From contig NZ_JAAVXB010000002.1 in the NCBI RefSeq assembly GCF_012241385.1, forward strand, positions 434,001-498,000: 64,000 bases of DNA, in the 5' to 3' direction. A program made the position numbers and the translations under genes. Of the stretch, positions 1-10,022 are shown one piece after another. The notes beneath the pieces were generated by a model. That model was given only the letters and a program-made list of their open reading frames with translations, was not told the origin of the DNA and ran no database searches. Source of the stretch: Solimonas marina. GTDB lineage: Bacteria; Pseudomonadota; Gammaproteobacteria; Nevskiales; Nevskiaceae. How positions within the stretch are numbered: the stretch's first letter is position 1; the number at the start of each line of letters is the position of its first letter.

Positions 1-2
1 TG

Positions 3-638
3 TCCTGCGATGCGTCGATGACCGACAGCGAGGTCTGGCAACTGATCTTCGCGCCGGGCTTCTCGACCGCCGCGCAGGTGACGGACGTGTCGGGCCGTGG
101 CGTCGGCATGGACGTCGTCAAACGCAACATCGAATCGCTCGGCGGCCGCGTCGAGATCGGCTCGCAGACCGGTCGCGGCACCTGCGTGACGATCCGTCTG
201 CCGCTGACGCTGGCGATCGTCGACGGCATGTCGGTAGCGGTCGGCAATGACGTCTTCATCCTGCCGCTGCCGGCCATCATCGAATCCCTGCAGCCGAGCG
301 CCGATCAGGTCAAGCGGGTGGCCGGGCAGGGGCAGGTGGCACGCGTCCGCGACGAGTATGTGCCGCTGGTCGCGTTGCATGACTGGTTCTCGCTGCCGGC
401 GCGTCCGCGTCCGGTACACGAGGCCATCCTCGTCATCGTCGAAGCCGAAGGTCACAAGCTGGCGCTGCAGGTCGATGCGCTGGTCGGCCAGCAGCAGGTC
501 GTCATCAAGAGTCTCGAAACCCACTACAAGCGTGTGCCCGGCGTTTCGGGCGCGACCATACTCGGCGACGGCCGTGTCGCACTGATCGCCGACGTCGGCG
601 AGATCGTGCGCCTCGCCACGCGCGCAGCCGCCGCCTGA
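3..638 (+). CDS. cheA: Chemotaxis histidine kinase CheA, C-terminal part (5' end outside window)
   Basis: Only the last 211 codons are present; the reading frame is open to the left edge. The first part is the end of the HATPase domain, with the G2-like glycine box GRGVGMDVV and the following GGRVEIGSQTGRGT segment that closes the ATP pocket. After LPLTLAIVDGM comes a CheW-like regulatory (P5) domain of about 130 residues ending near the stop. CheA autophosphorylates under receptor control and passes phosphate to CheY/CheB; P5 binds CheW and receptors. cheW follows after 18 bases, so the two are co-transcribed. Nothing can be said of the Hpt domains because they lie outside the window. Confidence 0.95.
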   Translation, partial: SCDASMTDSEVWQLIFAPGFSTAAQVTDVSGRGVGMDVVKRNIESLGGRVEIGSQTGRGTCVTIRLPLTLAIVDGMSVAVGNDVFILPLPAIIESLQPSADQVKRVAGQGQVARVRDEYVPLVALHDWFSLPARPRPVHEAILVIVEAEGHKLALQVDALVGQQQVVIKSLETHYKRVPGVSGATILGDGRVALIADVGEIVRLATRAAAA

Positions 639-656
639 TCTGCAGGAGCCTTCACG

Positions 657-1151
657 ATGGAAGCCGCAAGCGTTCACGCAACACCCGCCGACACCGCCGA
701 ATTTCTGACGTTCACACTCGGCGGTGAGGAATACGGTGTCGACATCCTCAAGGTCCAGGAGATCCGGGGTTATGACACGGTGACCCGCATGCCGGGTGCG
801 CCCGACTTCATGAAGGGCGTCATCAACCTGCGTGGCACCATCGTGCCGGTCATCGACCTGCGCCTGAAGTTCGGGCTCGGCGATGCCAACTACGACGCCT
901 TCACCGTGATGGTGATCCTCAACATCGGCAAGCGCATCGTCGGCATGGTGGTCGACAGCGTCTCCGATGTGATCGAGCTCGACCCCGAGGAAATGCGTCC
1001 GGCGCCGGAATTCGGCAGTTCGATCGACACGCGCTTCATCACCGGCCTCGGCACACGTGACGATCGCATGTTGATCCTGCTCGACATCGAGAAGCTGCTC
1101 GGCAGCGCCGACATCGGCTTGATCAACGCGGTGGTCGCACAAGCCGCCTGA
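657..1151 (+). CDS. cheW: Chemotaxis coupling protein CheW
   Basis: 164 residues, the normal length for a single-domain CheW. A short variable N-terminus is followed from about residue 13 by the CheW fold: [19 protein letters not shown], then the conserved [13 protein letters not shown] strand pair and the [12 protein letters not shown] segment. CheW bridges receptor tips to the P5 domain of CheA in the cytoplasmic arrays. The start ATG has AGGAG nine bases upstream (cagGAGccttcacg). A hairpin with a U-rich tail follows the gene, so the receptors downstream may also depend on their own promoters. Confidence 0.97.
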   Translation: MEAASVHATPADTAEFLTFTLGGEEYGVDILKVQEIRGYDTVTRMPGAPDFMKGVINLRGTIVPVIDLRLKFGLGDANYDAFTVMVILNIGKRIVGMVVDSVSDVIELDPEEMRPAPEFGSSIDTRFITGLGTRDDRMLILLDIEKLLGSADIGLINAVVAQAA

Positions 1152-1152
1152 C

Positions 1153-1185
1153 CGGCGGCGGCTGCGCCGCCGTCATCCTCTTTTT
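1153..1185 (+). terminator. Rho-independent terminator after cheW
   Basis: Perfect 8-bp stem CGGCGGCG / CGCCGCCG with loop GCTG at 1153-1172, followed by a U-rich stretch ending in five Ts (1181-1185). It starts right after the cheW stop. It could cut or attenuate transcription between cheAW and the receptors. Confidence 0.7.
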
Positions 1186-1260
1186 CACTGCGGTTCCGCT
1201 CCGAGGGAGGGGCGGGATAGTGGGGCGCTGTGCCCGGCGCCGCCCTCATCGGAGTTCTGC

Positions 1261-3774
1261 ATGCAACTGCTCAACATGAAAATCGGCCAGCGCCTGAGCC
1301 TGGGCTTCGGCACCGTACTCGCGTTGATCGTCGGCATCGTCGCCGCATCGCTGTACTTCCAGGGCCGCATCGATGCCAAGGATCGGCAGATGCGTGAACA
1401 CGATCTGGTGTCGATGCAGCTCAGTCACGAGCTGCTGCTAGATAACACCCATCAGCAGCGCGACATCGAGAATATGTTGCTGGTGGTTTCCGACAAGGCC
1501 GAGACGCAGCGCCTGATCGAGTCAGCGCAGGCCGGCGTGCAGCGCAGCGAGGCCTTGCTCGGCCAGCTGGCGCCGCTGATGACCTCGGAGTCGGATCGCG
1601 GCCTGTACGCAACGCTCGCACAGAAGCGCCGCAACTGGCTCGACCAGCGCACCGAATTCATCGATGCCCTGGCCGATGCGGCCCCCGGCGAACTCGATGC
1701 CTACTTCTTCTCGACGGTGATGCCATACGCGCAAGCCTATAACGCCAGCATTCGCGCATTGCTTGATGCGCGCTCGGACGCGCTGGATGCGGCTGGTGCG
1801 GAAATCGGCCGCGCTGGTGCGCAGCTGAGAGGGATCGAGATGGGACTGGCTGCGCTGGCGTTGCTGACCGGGGTGGCGTTCGCATGGTGGATCACGTCCG
1901 GGATCACGCGGCCGTTGCGGCGTTCGCTGCAGATCGCGGACGCAATCGCGCAAGGCGATATGGACACGATGATCGAGGTGCGTGGGCGTGACGAAACCGC
2001 GCAGCTGATGCAGGCCTTGCGGGCGATGCAGCAACAACTCCGGGCGCGGGCGCAAAGCGATCGTGAACGTGCTGCGGCGATGACGCGCATCAAGCAGGGT
2101 CTCGATGCGGTCAGTACCAACGTGATGATCGCTGACAACGATCGCCAGATCATTTATCTCAACGAGTCGATCGTGCAGATGCTCGGCAAGGCAGAGGCCG
2201 GGATTCGCAACGAGCTGCCGAATTTTTCGGTGGATGGCCTGCTCGGCAGTTCGATCGATGATTTACATCGTGCGCCGGAACACCAGCAGCAGATGCTGTC
2301 CGCCCTTCAAGGGACGCACCGCGCGCAGATTTCGATCGGTGGGCGCAGCTTCGACCTGACGATCAACCCGATCGTCGACGCCGATGGGCAGCGGTTGGGA
2401 TCGGTCATCGAGTGGCTCGATCGTACCGAGCAGCTGGCCGTCGAGGCCGAGTTGGGCGGCATCGTCGCTGCGGCCGCCGAAGGGGACTTCAGCCGCCGCG
2501 TCTCGCTGGACGACAAGCAGGGCTTCTTTCTGCAGCTCGCCGAAAACGTCAATCGCCTGCTCGAAAGCAGCGATGCCGGCCTGCGCGAGCTGGCCCGCGT
2601 TCTCAATGCGCTGGCCAACGGCGACCTGACGCAGCACATCGACGCGGAATTCCGCGGCACCTTCGGGCAGCTGCGTGACGATGCCAATCGCAGCGTTGAA
2701 CAGCTGACGAAGATCATCGGCGAGATACAGGTGGCGAGCGACACGGTGAGCACGGCGGCGCGCGAGATCGCGGCCGGCAACAGCGACCTGTCGTCGCGTA
2801 CCGAAGAACAGGCGGCGAGCCTGGAGGAGACGGCATCGTCGATGGAGGAACTGACCTCGACGGTGCGGCAGAACGCGGAGAACGCGCGTCAGGCCAACCA
2901 GCTGGCGATCGGCGCGTCGGAAGTGGCGGTGAAGGGCGGTGCGATCGTCAGCGAAGTGGTCGGCACGATGGCGTCGATCTCCGAGTCGAGCAAGAAGATC
3001 GCCGACATCATCGGCGTGATCGACGGCATCGCCTTCCAGACCAACATTCTGGCGCTGAACGCGGCGGTGGAAGCGGCGCGTGCCGGCGAGCAGGGTCGCG
3101 GCTTCGCGGTGGTGGCCAGCGAGGTGCGCAGCCTTGCACAGCGCAGCGCCTCGGCGGCCAAGGAAATCAAGGCGCTGATCGGCGATTCGGCGGGGCGGGT
3201 CGACAACGGCGCCAAGCTGGTCGAGCAGGCCGGCCGGACCATGGACGAGATCGTCGGCAGCGTGAAGCGCGTGACCGACATCATGGGCGAGATCACCGCG
3301 GCATCGCAGGAACAGAGCCAGGGTATCGAACAGGTCAACCAGACCATCACGCAGATGGACGAAGTGACGCAGCAGAACGCGGCACTGGTGGAGGAAGCCT
3401 CGGCCTCGGCACGCTCGCTGGAGGAACAGGCCGGCGGTCTGGCGGCGTCGGTCAGCCGTTTCCGAATCAAATCCGTCGCTGCACGCGCTGTCGCCGAAGT
3501 CGGCCACGTCAACGTCGCCGTCGCTGCACCTGCCGTCGAGCATGCTGCCGTGCCGGCTGCCGATGGAGCTTCGCAGCCCTCGCTCGTCGACGCGTCAATC
3601 GCAGCGTCTCCTGTCAGCACGCAGATGGAGCCGGAGACGCCAGCGCCGAAGAAGCGTCGCAGTGCCGCCAAGCCACGGCGCAAGCGCGCAACACGCCGCA
3701 CGCTGAAGACCGAACCGGTCAACGGTACGCCGGTCTCGCTGCCCGCCGGCGACGAAAGCTGGGTTGAATTTTGA
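1261..3774 (+). CDS. Methyl-accepting chemotaxis protein with PAS domain
   Basis: 837-residue transmembrane receptor. TM1 is near residues 12-33, a four-helix-bundle-like periplasmic sensor near 35-188, TM2 near 192-214 ([11 protein letters not shown]), then a HAMP domain. A PAS-like domain at about 275-390 ([18 protein letters not shown]) sits between HAMP and a second HAMP-like linker. The signalling domain runs 480-735 with the hairpin tip [20 protein letters not shown]. The last five residues, SWVEF, fit the xWxxF tether used by CheR and CheB. An Ala/Lys-rich tail joins the two. The gene lies in the che operon, so it very likely feeds this CheA. Codons 480-735 are nearly identical in DNA to the next gene. 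The ligand is unknown; a cofactor in the PAS domain cannot be judged from sequence alone. Confidence 0.95.
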   Translation: MQLLNMKIGQRLSLGFGTVLALIVGIVAASLYFQGRIDAKDRQMREHDLVSMQLSHELLLDNTHQQRDIENMLLVVSDKAETQRLIESAQAGVQRSEALLGQLAPLMTSESDRGLYATLAQKRRNWLDQRTEFIDALADAAPGELDAYFFSTVMPYAQAYNASIRALLDARSDALDAAGAEIGRAGAQLRGIEMGLAALALLTGVAFAWWITSGITRPLRRSLQIADAIAQGDMDTMIEVRGRDETAQLMQALRAMQQQLRARAQSDRERAAAMTRIKQGLDAVSTNVMIADNDRQIIYLNESIVQMLGKAEAGIRNELPNFSVDGLLGSSIDDLHRAPEHQQQMLSALQGTHRAQISIGGRSFDLTINPIVDADGQRLGSVIEWLDRTEQLAVEAELGGIVAAAAEGDFSRRVSLDDKQGFFLQLAENVNRLLESSDAGLRELARVLNALANGDLTQHIDAEFRGTFGQLRDDANRSVEQLTKIIGEIQVASDTVSTAAREIAAGNSDLSSRTEEQAASLEETASSMEELTSTVRQNAENARQANQLAIGASEVAVKGGAIVSEVVGTMASISESSKKIADIIGVIDGIAFQTNILALNAAVEAARAGEQGRGFAVVASEVRSLAQRSASAAKEIKALIGDSAGRVDNGAKLVEQAGRTMDEIVGSVKRVTDIMGEITAASQEQSQGIEQVNQTITQMDEVTQQNAALVEEASASARSLEEQAGGLAASVSRFRIKSVAARAVAEVGHVNVAVAAPAVEHAAVPAADGASQPSLVDASIAASPVSTQMEPETPAPKKRRSAAKPRRKRATRRTLKTEPVNGTPVSLPAGDESWVEF
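2698..3465 (+). repeat. Direct repeat copy A: receptor signalling domain
   Basis: 768 bases matching 5267-6034. I count seven differences, all at third codon positions and all silent, so both copies encode the same 256 residues. Similarity falls off sharply on both sides. This looks like recent duplication or ongoing gene conversion of the receptor tip. Confidence 0.95.
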
Positions 3775-3952
3775 TGTGGCGCGACGGGCGACCGTTTGTT
3801 GTCCCGCCGCTGCCGGCCGTCGTGTGCAGTCTTTCGTCGCGCACCTTGGCGGCCGCTCACCCGATAGCGCCCGGTCGCGATGTTGCACCGTTTCGCGTTG
3901 TTTCCACTGAACCCGCTGGAAAGACGGGGACACCTCACCAGGACCTACAAGC

Positions 3953-6226
3953 ATGAAGTTCTTTGCCAATTTGTCGATCGCTCGAAAGCTGCTGTTGGCG
4001 TGTCTGCTGTGCTCGGTCATGACGGCGTTGCTTGGCGGTTTTTCCCTGTACCGTCTGACGCATTCCGAGCATCAGGTTCAGGAACTGCTCGGCACCTGGA
4101 TGCCGTCGGTGCAGCGGCTGCAAAGCATGCGCACGGCGCTGGCCGAGTACCGCATCTATCAAATCCAGATCGTCCATGCCGGCAATGATCTGGCGCTGCG
4201 CGATGACTATGTCGCGCGCATGGCCAAGACCCGCGGCGAGTTCAACGATGCGCTGGCCGCGTATCGCGCGCTGGTCACGGATGGCGAGGAGCAGAAGCTT
4301 GCCGACGATGTCGAGGCCAATGCCAAGCGCTATTTCGACGACGGTCCTCTGCGCACCGCGCTCGAAGCCAAGCACTACGACGATGCAAAGGGCATTCTCA
4401 ACGGTGAGTTGAAGGAGGCCCGGCGCGCGACGGCGACGGCGATCGGCAAGGACATCGATTTCAATATCGCCGCGCAGAATGCGCTGGGTGCAGCGTCGCA
4501 GGACAATTTCCATCGATCGGTGGTGCTGATCTCCGGCGGTGTTCTGGCGGTGCTACTGATGACGCTGACCGGCGGCTGGCTGATCAGTCGCGTGATCACG
4601 CGACCGCTGCGCGAGGCTGTCGAGGCGGCCGATGCCGTCGCTCGTGGCGACTTCGATATTCGCGTGCGCGCCACCACGCGGGACGAAACCGGCAAGCTGC
4701 TGGAATCGATGCTGGCGATGACGAGCGTGTTGAAGCGCTTTTCCGAAGCCCAGCAGGAGATGGCACGCCAGCACGAAATCGGCGAGATCGACCATCGCTT
4801 GTCGGCCGACGCGTTCCCGGGCGCGTATGCGCAGATCGCGACGCAACTCAACGAACTGGTCGGCTCGCACATTGCGGTGAAGATGCGCCTGGCCGAAGTC
4901 GTCTCGCGCTACGCGATCGGCGATCTGTCGGTGGATATGGATCGCCTGCCGGGCAAGAAGGCCGTGCTCTGCAACACCATGGACGAGGCCAAGCACAATC
5001 TGGTCCGCATCAGCGATCAGATCAAGCGCCTGACGGCCGCCGCCGCGGTCGGTGACTTCAGCGTGCGCGGCGACGCCGAGGCCTTCCAGTACGAATTCCG
5101 CAATATGGTCGAGGATCTGAACCGCTTGATGGAATCGACCGAAGCGGGATTGAACGAAACGTCGCGTGCACTCGGCGCCATCGCCCGCGGCGATCTGACG
5201 CAAACAGTCGACACCAACTTCCAGGGCAAGGTCGGCGAGCTGATGCGCGATATCAACACGACCACCGAACAGCTGACGAAGATCATCGGCGAGATACAGG
5301 TGGCGAGCGACACGGTGAGCACGGCGGCGCGCGAGATCGCGGCCGGCAACAGCGACCTGTCGTCGCGTACCGAAGAACAGGCGGCGAGCCTGGAGGAGAC
5401 GGCATCGTCGATGGAGGAACTGACCTCGACGGTGCGGCAGAACGCGGAGAACGCGCGTCAGGCCAACCAGCTGGCGATCGGCGCGTCGGAAGTGGCGGTG
5501 AAGGGCGGTGCGATCGTCAGCGAAGTGGTCGGCACGATGGCGTCGATCTCCGAGTCGAGCAAGAAGATCGCCGACATCATCGGTGTGATCGACGGCATCG
5601 CCTTCCAGACCAACATTCTGGCGCTGAACGCGGCGGTGGAAGCGGCGCGTGCCGGCGAGCAGGGTCGCGGCTTCGCGGTGGTGGCCAGCGAGGTGCGCAG
5701 TCTGGCACAGCGCAGCGCCTCGGCGGCCAAGGAGATCAAGGCGCTGATCGGCGATTCGGCGGGGCGGGTCGACAACGGCGCCAAGCTGGTCGAGCAGGCC
5801 GGCCGGACCATGGACGAGATCGTCGGCAGCGTGAAGCGCGTGACCGACATCATGGGCGAGATCACCGCGGCATCGCAGGAACAGAGCCAGGGTATCGAAC
5901 AGGTCAACCAGACCATCACGCAGATGGACGAAGTGACGCAGCAGAACGCGGCGCTGGTGGAGGAAGCCTCGGCCTCGGCACGCTCGCTGGAGGAACAGGC
6001 CGGCGGTCTGGCGGCGTCGGTCAGCCGCTTCCGCCTCCAGTCGGCCGACGGGGTGGCCGTCGGCGGGGAAGGTGACAGCGAGGTCGTCGCCGAGGCGGTG
6101 CCGAAGGTCAAGGCCAAGGTCGAAGCGTCGGCCCGTGCTCGCGGTGCGCGAATCAAGCCGGCCGCTCGCGCGACACCGGCGGCCGCGCCAGCCGCTGCGG
6201 CCGACGGCGTCTGGACCGAATTCTGA
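3953..6226 (+). CDS. Methyl-accepting chemotaxis protein
   Basis: 757-residue receptor directly after the PAS receptor. TM1 is near residues 11-33 ([17 protein letters not shown]), a periplasmic four-helix-bundle sensor spans about 35-185, and TM2 is near 188-210. A HAMP domain and a second HAMP-like linker (about 300-435) precede the signalling domain 439-694. The tail is Ala/Lys-rich and ends VWTEF, again the xWxxF tether for CheR/CheB. There is no PAS domain. AGGA about eleven bases before the ATG (accAGGAcctacaagc) supports the start. 178 non-coding bases separate it from the previous gene. The sensor helices contain no motif that names a ligand. Confidence 0.95.
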   Translation: MKFFANLSIARKLLLACLLCSVMTALLGGFSLYRLTHSEHQVQELLGTWMPSVQRLQSMRTALAEYRIYQIQIVHAGNDLALRDDYVARMAKTRGEFNDALAAYRALVTDGEEQKLADDVEANAKRYFDDGPLRTALEAKHYDDAKGILNGELKEARRATATAIGKDIDFNIAAQNALGAASQDNFHRSVVLISGGVLAVLLMTLTGGWLISRVITRPLREAVEAADAVARGDFDIRVRATTRDETGKLLESMLAMTSVLKRFSEAQQEMARQHEIGEIDHRLSADAFPGAYAQIATQLNELVGSHIAVKMRLAEVVSRYAIGDLSVDMDRLPGKKAVLCNTMDEAKHNLVRISDQIKRLTAAAAVGDFSVRGDAEAFQYEFRNMVEDLNRLMESTEAGLNETSRALGAIARGDLTQTVDTNFQGKVGELMRDINTTTEQLTKIIGEIQVASDTVSTAAREIAAGNSDLSSRTEEQAASLEETASSMEELTSTVRQNAENARQANQLAIGASEVAVKGGAIVSEVVGTMASISESSKKIADIIGVIDGIAFQTNILALNAAVEAARAGEQGRGFAVVASEVRSLAQRSASAAKEIKALIGDSAGRVDNGAKLVEQAGRTMDEIVGSVKRVTDIMGEITAASQEQSQGIEQVNQTITQMDEVTQQNAALVEEASASARSLEEQAGGLAASVSRFRLQSADGVAVGGEGDSEVVAEAVPKVKAKVEASARARGARIKPAARATPAAAPAAAADGVWTEF
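5267..6034 (+). repeat. Direct repeat copy B: receptor signalling domain
   Basis: Second copy of the 768-base segment at 2698-3465, offset 2569 bases. Same 256-residue product; the seven differences seen are synonymous (for example GGC/GGT, AGC CTT/AGT CTG, GAA/GAG). It is a substrate for recombination that would delete or fuse the receptors. Confidence 0.95.
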
Positions 6227-6248
6227 TCACGCCACGGAGCGCAGGCCC

Positions 6249-7100
6249 ATGAGCAGCGCGGTGACTGAAGCGGTACCGACGGCGGGCGGCGAGCGCGAGT
6301 TTGCGTTCACCGCCCGCGACTTCGAGCGCATCTGCACGATGATTCACAGCCGCGCCGGCATCGCGCTGGCGTCGAGCAAGCGCGACATGGTCTACAGCCG
6401 CTTGTCGCGGCGCCTGCGCGCGCTCGGCCTCAAGTCGTTCACCGACTATCTGGATCGGCTCGGCGATATCCACGATCCGGAGTGGGAGGCGTTCACCAAT
6501 GCCTTGACCACCAATCTGACGTCGTTCTTCCGCGAGGCGCATCATTTCGACACGCTCAAGGAGCTGTTGCTGCGCACGCCTGCGCGGCGGCCGCTGCTGC
6601 TTTGGTCGTCGGCGGCATCGACCGGCGAGGAGCCGTATTCGATCGCGATGGCGGCCTGCGAGGCATTCGGCACGCTGAATCCGCCGGTGCGCATTCTCGC
6701 CACCGATCTCGACACGCAGGTGCTCGCTCACGGCGAGCGCGGCATCTATCCGCTGGAGCGCATTGCGCGGCTCGACGAAGCGCGCGTGCGTCGCTTCTTC
6801 CTGCGCGGCAGCGGCGCACACGCCGGGGAGTGCCGGGTCAGCGAATCGCTGCGTGCGCTGGTGAGCTTCCGCCAGCTCAACCTGCTCGATACGCGCTGGC
6901 CGCTGAAAGGCGCATATACCGGCATCTTCTGCCGCAACGTGATGATCTATTTCGACAAGCCGACCCAGCACGGTGTGTTGTCGCGGCTGGTGCCCTTGCT
7001 GGCCGACGACGGCCTGCTGTTCGCCGGGCATTCGGAAAGCTTCTTCCACGCGGCCGATCTGGTGCGCCCCTGTGGCCGCACCGTTTACCGGCGGGCCTGA
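6249..7100 (+). CDS. cheR: Chemotaxis protein methyltransferase CheR
   Basis: 283 residues. It transfers methyl groups from S-adenosylmethionine to glutamates of the receptors. The N-terminal helical domain (about 15-85, including KRDMVYSRLSRRLRALG) is followed by the Rossmann-like domain with the SAM loop SSAASTGEEPYSIAM and the CRNVMIYFDKP motif. The frame is open upstream into the end of the receptor gene. I choose the ATG at 6249 because it has CGGAG ten bases before it and gives the normal CheR length. The receptors just upstream carry matching xWxxF tethers. cheD starts 3 bases after the stop. Confidence 0.95.
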   Translation: MSSAVTEAVPTAGGEREFAFTARDFERICTMIHSRAGIALASSKRDMVYSRLSRRLRALGLKSFTDYLDRLGDIHDPEWEAFTNALTTNLTSFFREAHHFDTLKELLLRTPARRPLLLWSSAASTGEEPYSIAMAACEAFGTLNPPVRILATDLDTQVLAHGERGIYPLERIARLDEARVRRFFLRGSGAHAGECRVSESLRALVSFRQLNLLDTRWPLKGAYTGIFCRNVMIYFDKPTQHGVLSRLVPLLADDGLLFAGHSESFFHAADLVRPCGRTVYRRA

Positions 7101-7103
7101 GCG

Positions 7104-7703
7104 ATGGCCGTGCTCGATGCCAGACGTGCCGGCCCGGCCGGGACGTACTACGACTCGCGTTTCGACGCGTACGCGGCCAAGGTGCTGCCCGGCGATTACG
7201 CGGTGGCCGCCGACGCGCGGATGCTGGTGACCTTGCTCGGCTCGTGCGTGGCGGCGTGCGTGCACGACCCACTGGCACGTGTAGGCGGCATGAACCATTT
7301 CCTGTTGCCGGGCGTCGACGGCGCCAGCGGCGAATCGGCTCGCTACGGCAGCTATGCAATGGAAGTGTTGATCAACGAGCTGCTCAAGCGCGGTGCCGCG
7401 CGGCAACGGCTGCAGGCCAAGGTCTTTGGCGGCGCCGCCGTGTTGCCGAGCATGAAGGTCGGCAACGTCGGCGAACGCAATGCACAGTTCGTCCTCGACT
7501 ACCTGGCGGCCGAGCGCATCAACGTGCTCGGCAGCGATCTCGGCGACATCGTGCCGCGCCGCGTGCACTTCTTTCCGGCCACCGGCCGGGCACTGGTCAA
7601 ACGCCTGCCGGCCGCCGAACGCGCCAGCGTCGCCGCTGACGAAACCCGTTATCTGAGCCGTCTGCGCGCGAAGCCGGCTACCGGCTCCGTCGAGCTTTTC
7701 TGA
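7104..7703 (+). CDS. cheD: Receptor glutamine deamidase CheD
   Basis: 199 residues. CheD deamidates receptor glutamines, making them methylatable, and can bind CheC/CheY in some species. The catalytic Cys is in [12 protein letters not shown] and the His in [10 protein letters not shown], both in the expected order. A third conserved block is KVFGGAAVL. The gene is packed between cheR and cheB (3 and 10 base gaps), an arrangement common in proteobacterial che operons. No CheC is encoded nearby. Confidence 0.95.
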   Translation: MAVLDARRAGPAGTYYDSRFDAYAAKVLPGDYAVAADARMLVTLLGSCVAACVHDPLARVGGMNHFLLPGVDGASGESARYGSYAMEVLINELLKRGAARQRLQAKVFGGAAVLPSMKVGNVGERNAQFVLDYLAAERINVLGSDLGDIVPRRVHFFPATGRALVKRLPAAERASVAADETRYLSRLRAKPATGSVELF

Positions 7704-7713
7704 GGATGGTCCC

Positions 7714-8742
7714 ATGAAAACCAAAGTGCTGATCGTCGACGACTCGGCGCTGGTCCGCGGCCTGATGACGGAGATCCTGTCGGCCGATCCGCAGATCGAG
7801 GTGGTCGGCGTCGCCAGCGATCCGTATGTGGCGCGCGACAAGATCAAGCAGCTGCATCCGGACGTGTTGACGCTGGACGTGGAAATGCCGCGCATGGACG
7901 GCCTGACCTTCCTCGACAACCTCATGCGCCTGCACCCGATGCCGGTGCTGATGGTGTCGTCGCTGACCGAGGCCGGTGCCGACGTGACGCTGCAGGCGCT
8001 CGAACTCGGTGCCGTCGACTTCGTCACCAAACCCAAGCTCGATGTGCGCGCCGGCCTCAATGCCTACGCCGATCAGCTGCGCGAGAAAGTGCGCACCATC
8101 GGCCGCGCACGGCCGCGCAACGCACGCAGCAGCACGGGCGTCGCGCCGCGTCTGCGGCGGCCGTTCCGCACCACCGACCGCCTGATCGCGATCGGCGCGT
8201 CGACCGGTGGCACCGAGGCGATTCGCGAGGTGCTCGAGCGCATGCCGCCGGACGGCCCGGCGGTGGTCATCACCCAACACATCCCGGCCGCGTTCAGCGG
8301 TCCGTTCGCGGCGCGGCTCAATCGCACATCGGCGATGTCGGTCTGCGAGGCGCAGGACGGCCAGCCGATCGTGCCGGGTCATGCCTACGTTGCGCCGGGC
8401 GACCGGCATCTGCTGGTGGCGCGCGATGGCGCCCGTTATGTCTGCCGCTTGTCGGATGGCGCGCCGGTCAACCGGCATCGTCCGAGCGTCGACGTGATGT
8501 TCGATTCGCTGGCACGTCACGCCGGCGCCAACGTTGCCGCCGCGGTGCTGACCGGCATGGGCGACGACGGCGCACGTGGCCTGCTGGCGCTGCGCGAGAC
8601 CGGCGCGCGCACGCTGGTCCAGGACGAGGCCAGCAGCATCGTCTGGGGCATGCCCGGCGCAGCGCACAAGCTCGGCGCCGCCGAGCGCGTCCTGCCGCTC
8701 GACGCCATCGCCGAACAGCTGTTGAACGATGCGGCGGCCTGA
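7714..8742 (+). CDS. cheB: Protein-glutamate methylesterase CheB
   Basis: 342 residues. A receiver domain (1-120) with phospho-acceptor Asp in [12 protein letters not shown] and Lys in FVTKPK controls a C-terminal methylesterase (about 155-340). The catalytic triad is visible: Ser in GASTGGTEA, His in ITQHIPAAF, Asp in [10 protein letters not shown]. It removes methyl groups placed by CheR when CheA is active, giving adaptation. ATG is preceded by GAGGA seven bases upstream. It is the last gene of the run that needs no new promoter; a sigma-28-like promoter follows eight bases after it. Confidence 0.97.
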   Translation: MKTKVLIVDDSALVRGLMTEILSADPQIEVVGVASDPYVARDKIKQLHPDVLTLDVEMPRMDGLTFLDNLMRLHPMPVLMVSSLTEAGADVTLQALELGAVDFVTKPKLDVRAGLNAYADQLREKVRTIGRARPRNARSSTGVAPRLRRPFRTTDRLIAIGASTGGTEAIREVLERMPPDGPAVVITQHIPAAFSGPFAARLNRTSAMSVCEAQDGQPIVPGHAYVAPGDRHLLVARDGARYVCRLSDGAPVNRHRPSVDVMFDSLARHAGANVAAAVLTGMGDDGARGLLALRETGARTLVQDEASSIVWGMPGAAHKLGAAERVLPLDAIAEQLLNDAAA

Positions 8743-8749
8743 GCGGCGC

Positions 8750-8776
8750 TAAAGCCTGCTCCGTCGTGGCCGATAC
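8750..8776 (+). promoter_or_regulatory. Sigma-28 (FliA)-type promoter
   Basis: TAAAGCCT at 8750-8757, 11-base spacer, GCCGATAC at 8769-8776. The flagellar sigma consensus is TAAAGTTT-N11-GCCGATAA, so 13 of 16 positions match with exact spacing. It would start RNA near 8783, 33 bases before the next gene. Confidence 0.75.
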
Positions 8777-8815
8777 CAGAACAGCATGACCTTGGTTTTC
8801 ATCAGGAGTATCCGT

Positions 8816-9955
8816 ATGCCTTTCTTGCCGTGGAAGCCGCTGGCGGTACCCGCCGCGCTGACGGTCGTACACGTCGCGGTGCTGCTGCTGGCGAATGGCG
8901 GGGCCTGGGTCTGGCTCAGCGGCCTGGCCGCGGCGGCTGCCTGGGGCGCGCTGGCGGTGATGCAGATGCAGCGTGTCCAGCAGCAGCAGCTCGACATCGC
9001 ACGGCTCGAATCGCAAAGCGAGCGCCGTGCCAGCAGCCTGCGCGAGATGCGCGGCGGGCTGATGCAGGAAGCGCTGGCCGCTGCCTCGGAAGTCGATCGC
9101 GTCCGTGGCCTGATCAACGATGCGGTGCGCCAGCTCGGCGCCGCCTTCAATGAGATGGACCGCCATGCCCGCGTGCAGGAGCAGGCGGTGGCCTCCATTC
9201 TGGCCCGCGACGGCTCGGCCGGCGCGACCACCGACGTGCGCCGCTTCGCCGAAACCGCGGTGGAGCTGATGCGCGGGCTGGCCGAATCGCTGTCCGACGT
9301 CAGCCGCCAGAGCGTTGCGACCGTCGAGCAGATCGACGAAATGGTCAAGCACCTCGACGCTATTTTTGAACTGCTGGGTGACGTCAAGACGATCGCCGAT
9401 CAGACCAATCTGCTGGCGCTCAACGCGGCCATCGAAGCCGCGCGCGCCGGCGAGGCGGGCCGCGGCTTCGCGGTGGTCGCCGAGGAAGTGCGCTCGCTGT
9501 CGGAACGCTCCACCAACTTCAACGAACAGATCCGCAAGCTGGTTTCGGTGTCCAAGGACGCGATTGCCCGCGTGCGTGACACCGTCGGCGAGATGGCGAC
9601 GCGCGACAGCACGCTGAGCAGCGGTGCGCACGACGAGGTGCGCCAGTTGCTCGGCCAGGTGGATGCCATCAACGACGGTCTGTCCGGCAGCCTGCGCACG
9701 GTCTCCGATGCGCGCGCCCAGATCAGCGAGGCGGTCGGCCGCGCCGTGCGCTGCCTGCAGTTCGAGGACATCTCGACGCAGGCGCTCGGCACCGCTGCCG
9801 CGCATGCCAAGCGCGTCGAGGCGATCGGCAGCGAACTCGAAAACGACGCCAACACGCCGACGGCCAAGGCCGCCGGCGCCGAGGACTGGCGCAAGCCGCT
9901 GCATCAGCCGGTGGCGCAGGTCTCGATGGAAGCGGGCACGGTCGACCTGTTCTGA
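8816..9955 (+). CDS. Short membrane-anchored methyl-accepting chemotaxis-like protein
   Basis: 379 residues. Two hydrophobic segments at the N-terminus (about 6-26 and 29-47) look like a hairpin anchor with almost no periplasmic part. A coiled-coil segment and a receptor signalling domain follow with tip [20 protein letters not shown] and [10 protein letters not shown]-terminal helix contains [10 protein letters not shown], a motif of short cytosolic-type receptors. There is no HAMP domain and no xWxxF tail. The ATG at 8816 is chosen because AGGAG lies seven bases upstream; an in-frame ATG at 8786 has no ribosome site. Without a periplasmic sensor it probably reports an internal or membrane state. 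Its own sigma-28 promoter allows late-class expression apart from the rest of the operon. Confidence 0.85.
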   Translation: MPFLPWKPLAVPAALTVVHVAVLLLANGGAWVWLSGLAAAAAWGALAVMQMQRVQQQQLDIARLESQSERRASSLREMRGGLMQEALAAASEVDRVRGLINDAVRQLGAAFNEMDRHARVQEQAVASILARDGSAGATTDVRRFAETAVELMRGLAESLSDVSRQSVATVEQIDEMVKHLDAIFELLGDVKTIADQTNLLALNAAIEAARAGEAGRGFAVVAEEVRSLSERSTNFNEQIRKLVSVSKDAIARVRDTVGEMATRDSTLSSGAHDEVRQLLGQVDAINDGLSGSLRTVSDARAQISEAVGRAVRCLQFEDISTQALGTAAAHAKRVEAIGSELENDANTPTAKAAGAEDWRKPLHQPVAQVSMEAGTVDLF

Positions 9956-9961
9956 GCGCGG

Positions 9962-9980
9962 CGGCCGGCCGCTCCGGCCG
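9962..9980 (+). terminator. GC-rich hairpin at end of che operon
   Basis: Stem CGGCCGG / CCGGCCG with loop CCGCT directly after the stop of the short receptor. No U-tract follows, so termination may be weak or Rho-assisted. Confidence 0.4.
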
Positions 9981-10022
9981 GCGTATCGCCTGCGGGTGTA
10001 GACTGCGCGGCCCCGCTTTTCG

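Noticed and set aside
3840-3900. Sigma-28 promoter before the second receptor (CCCGATAG)
   Set aside because: The -10-like octamer has no matching -35 element at 11-base spacing.
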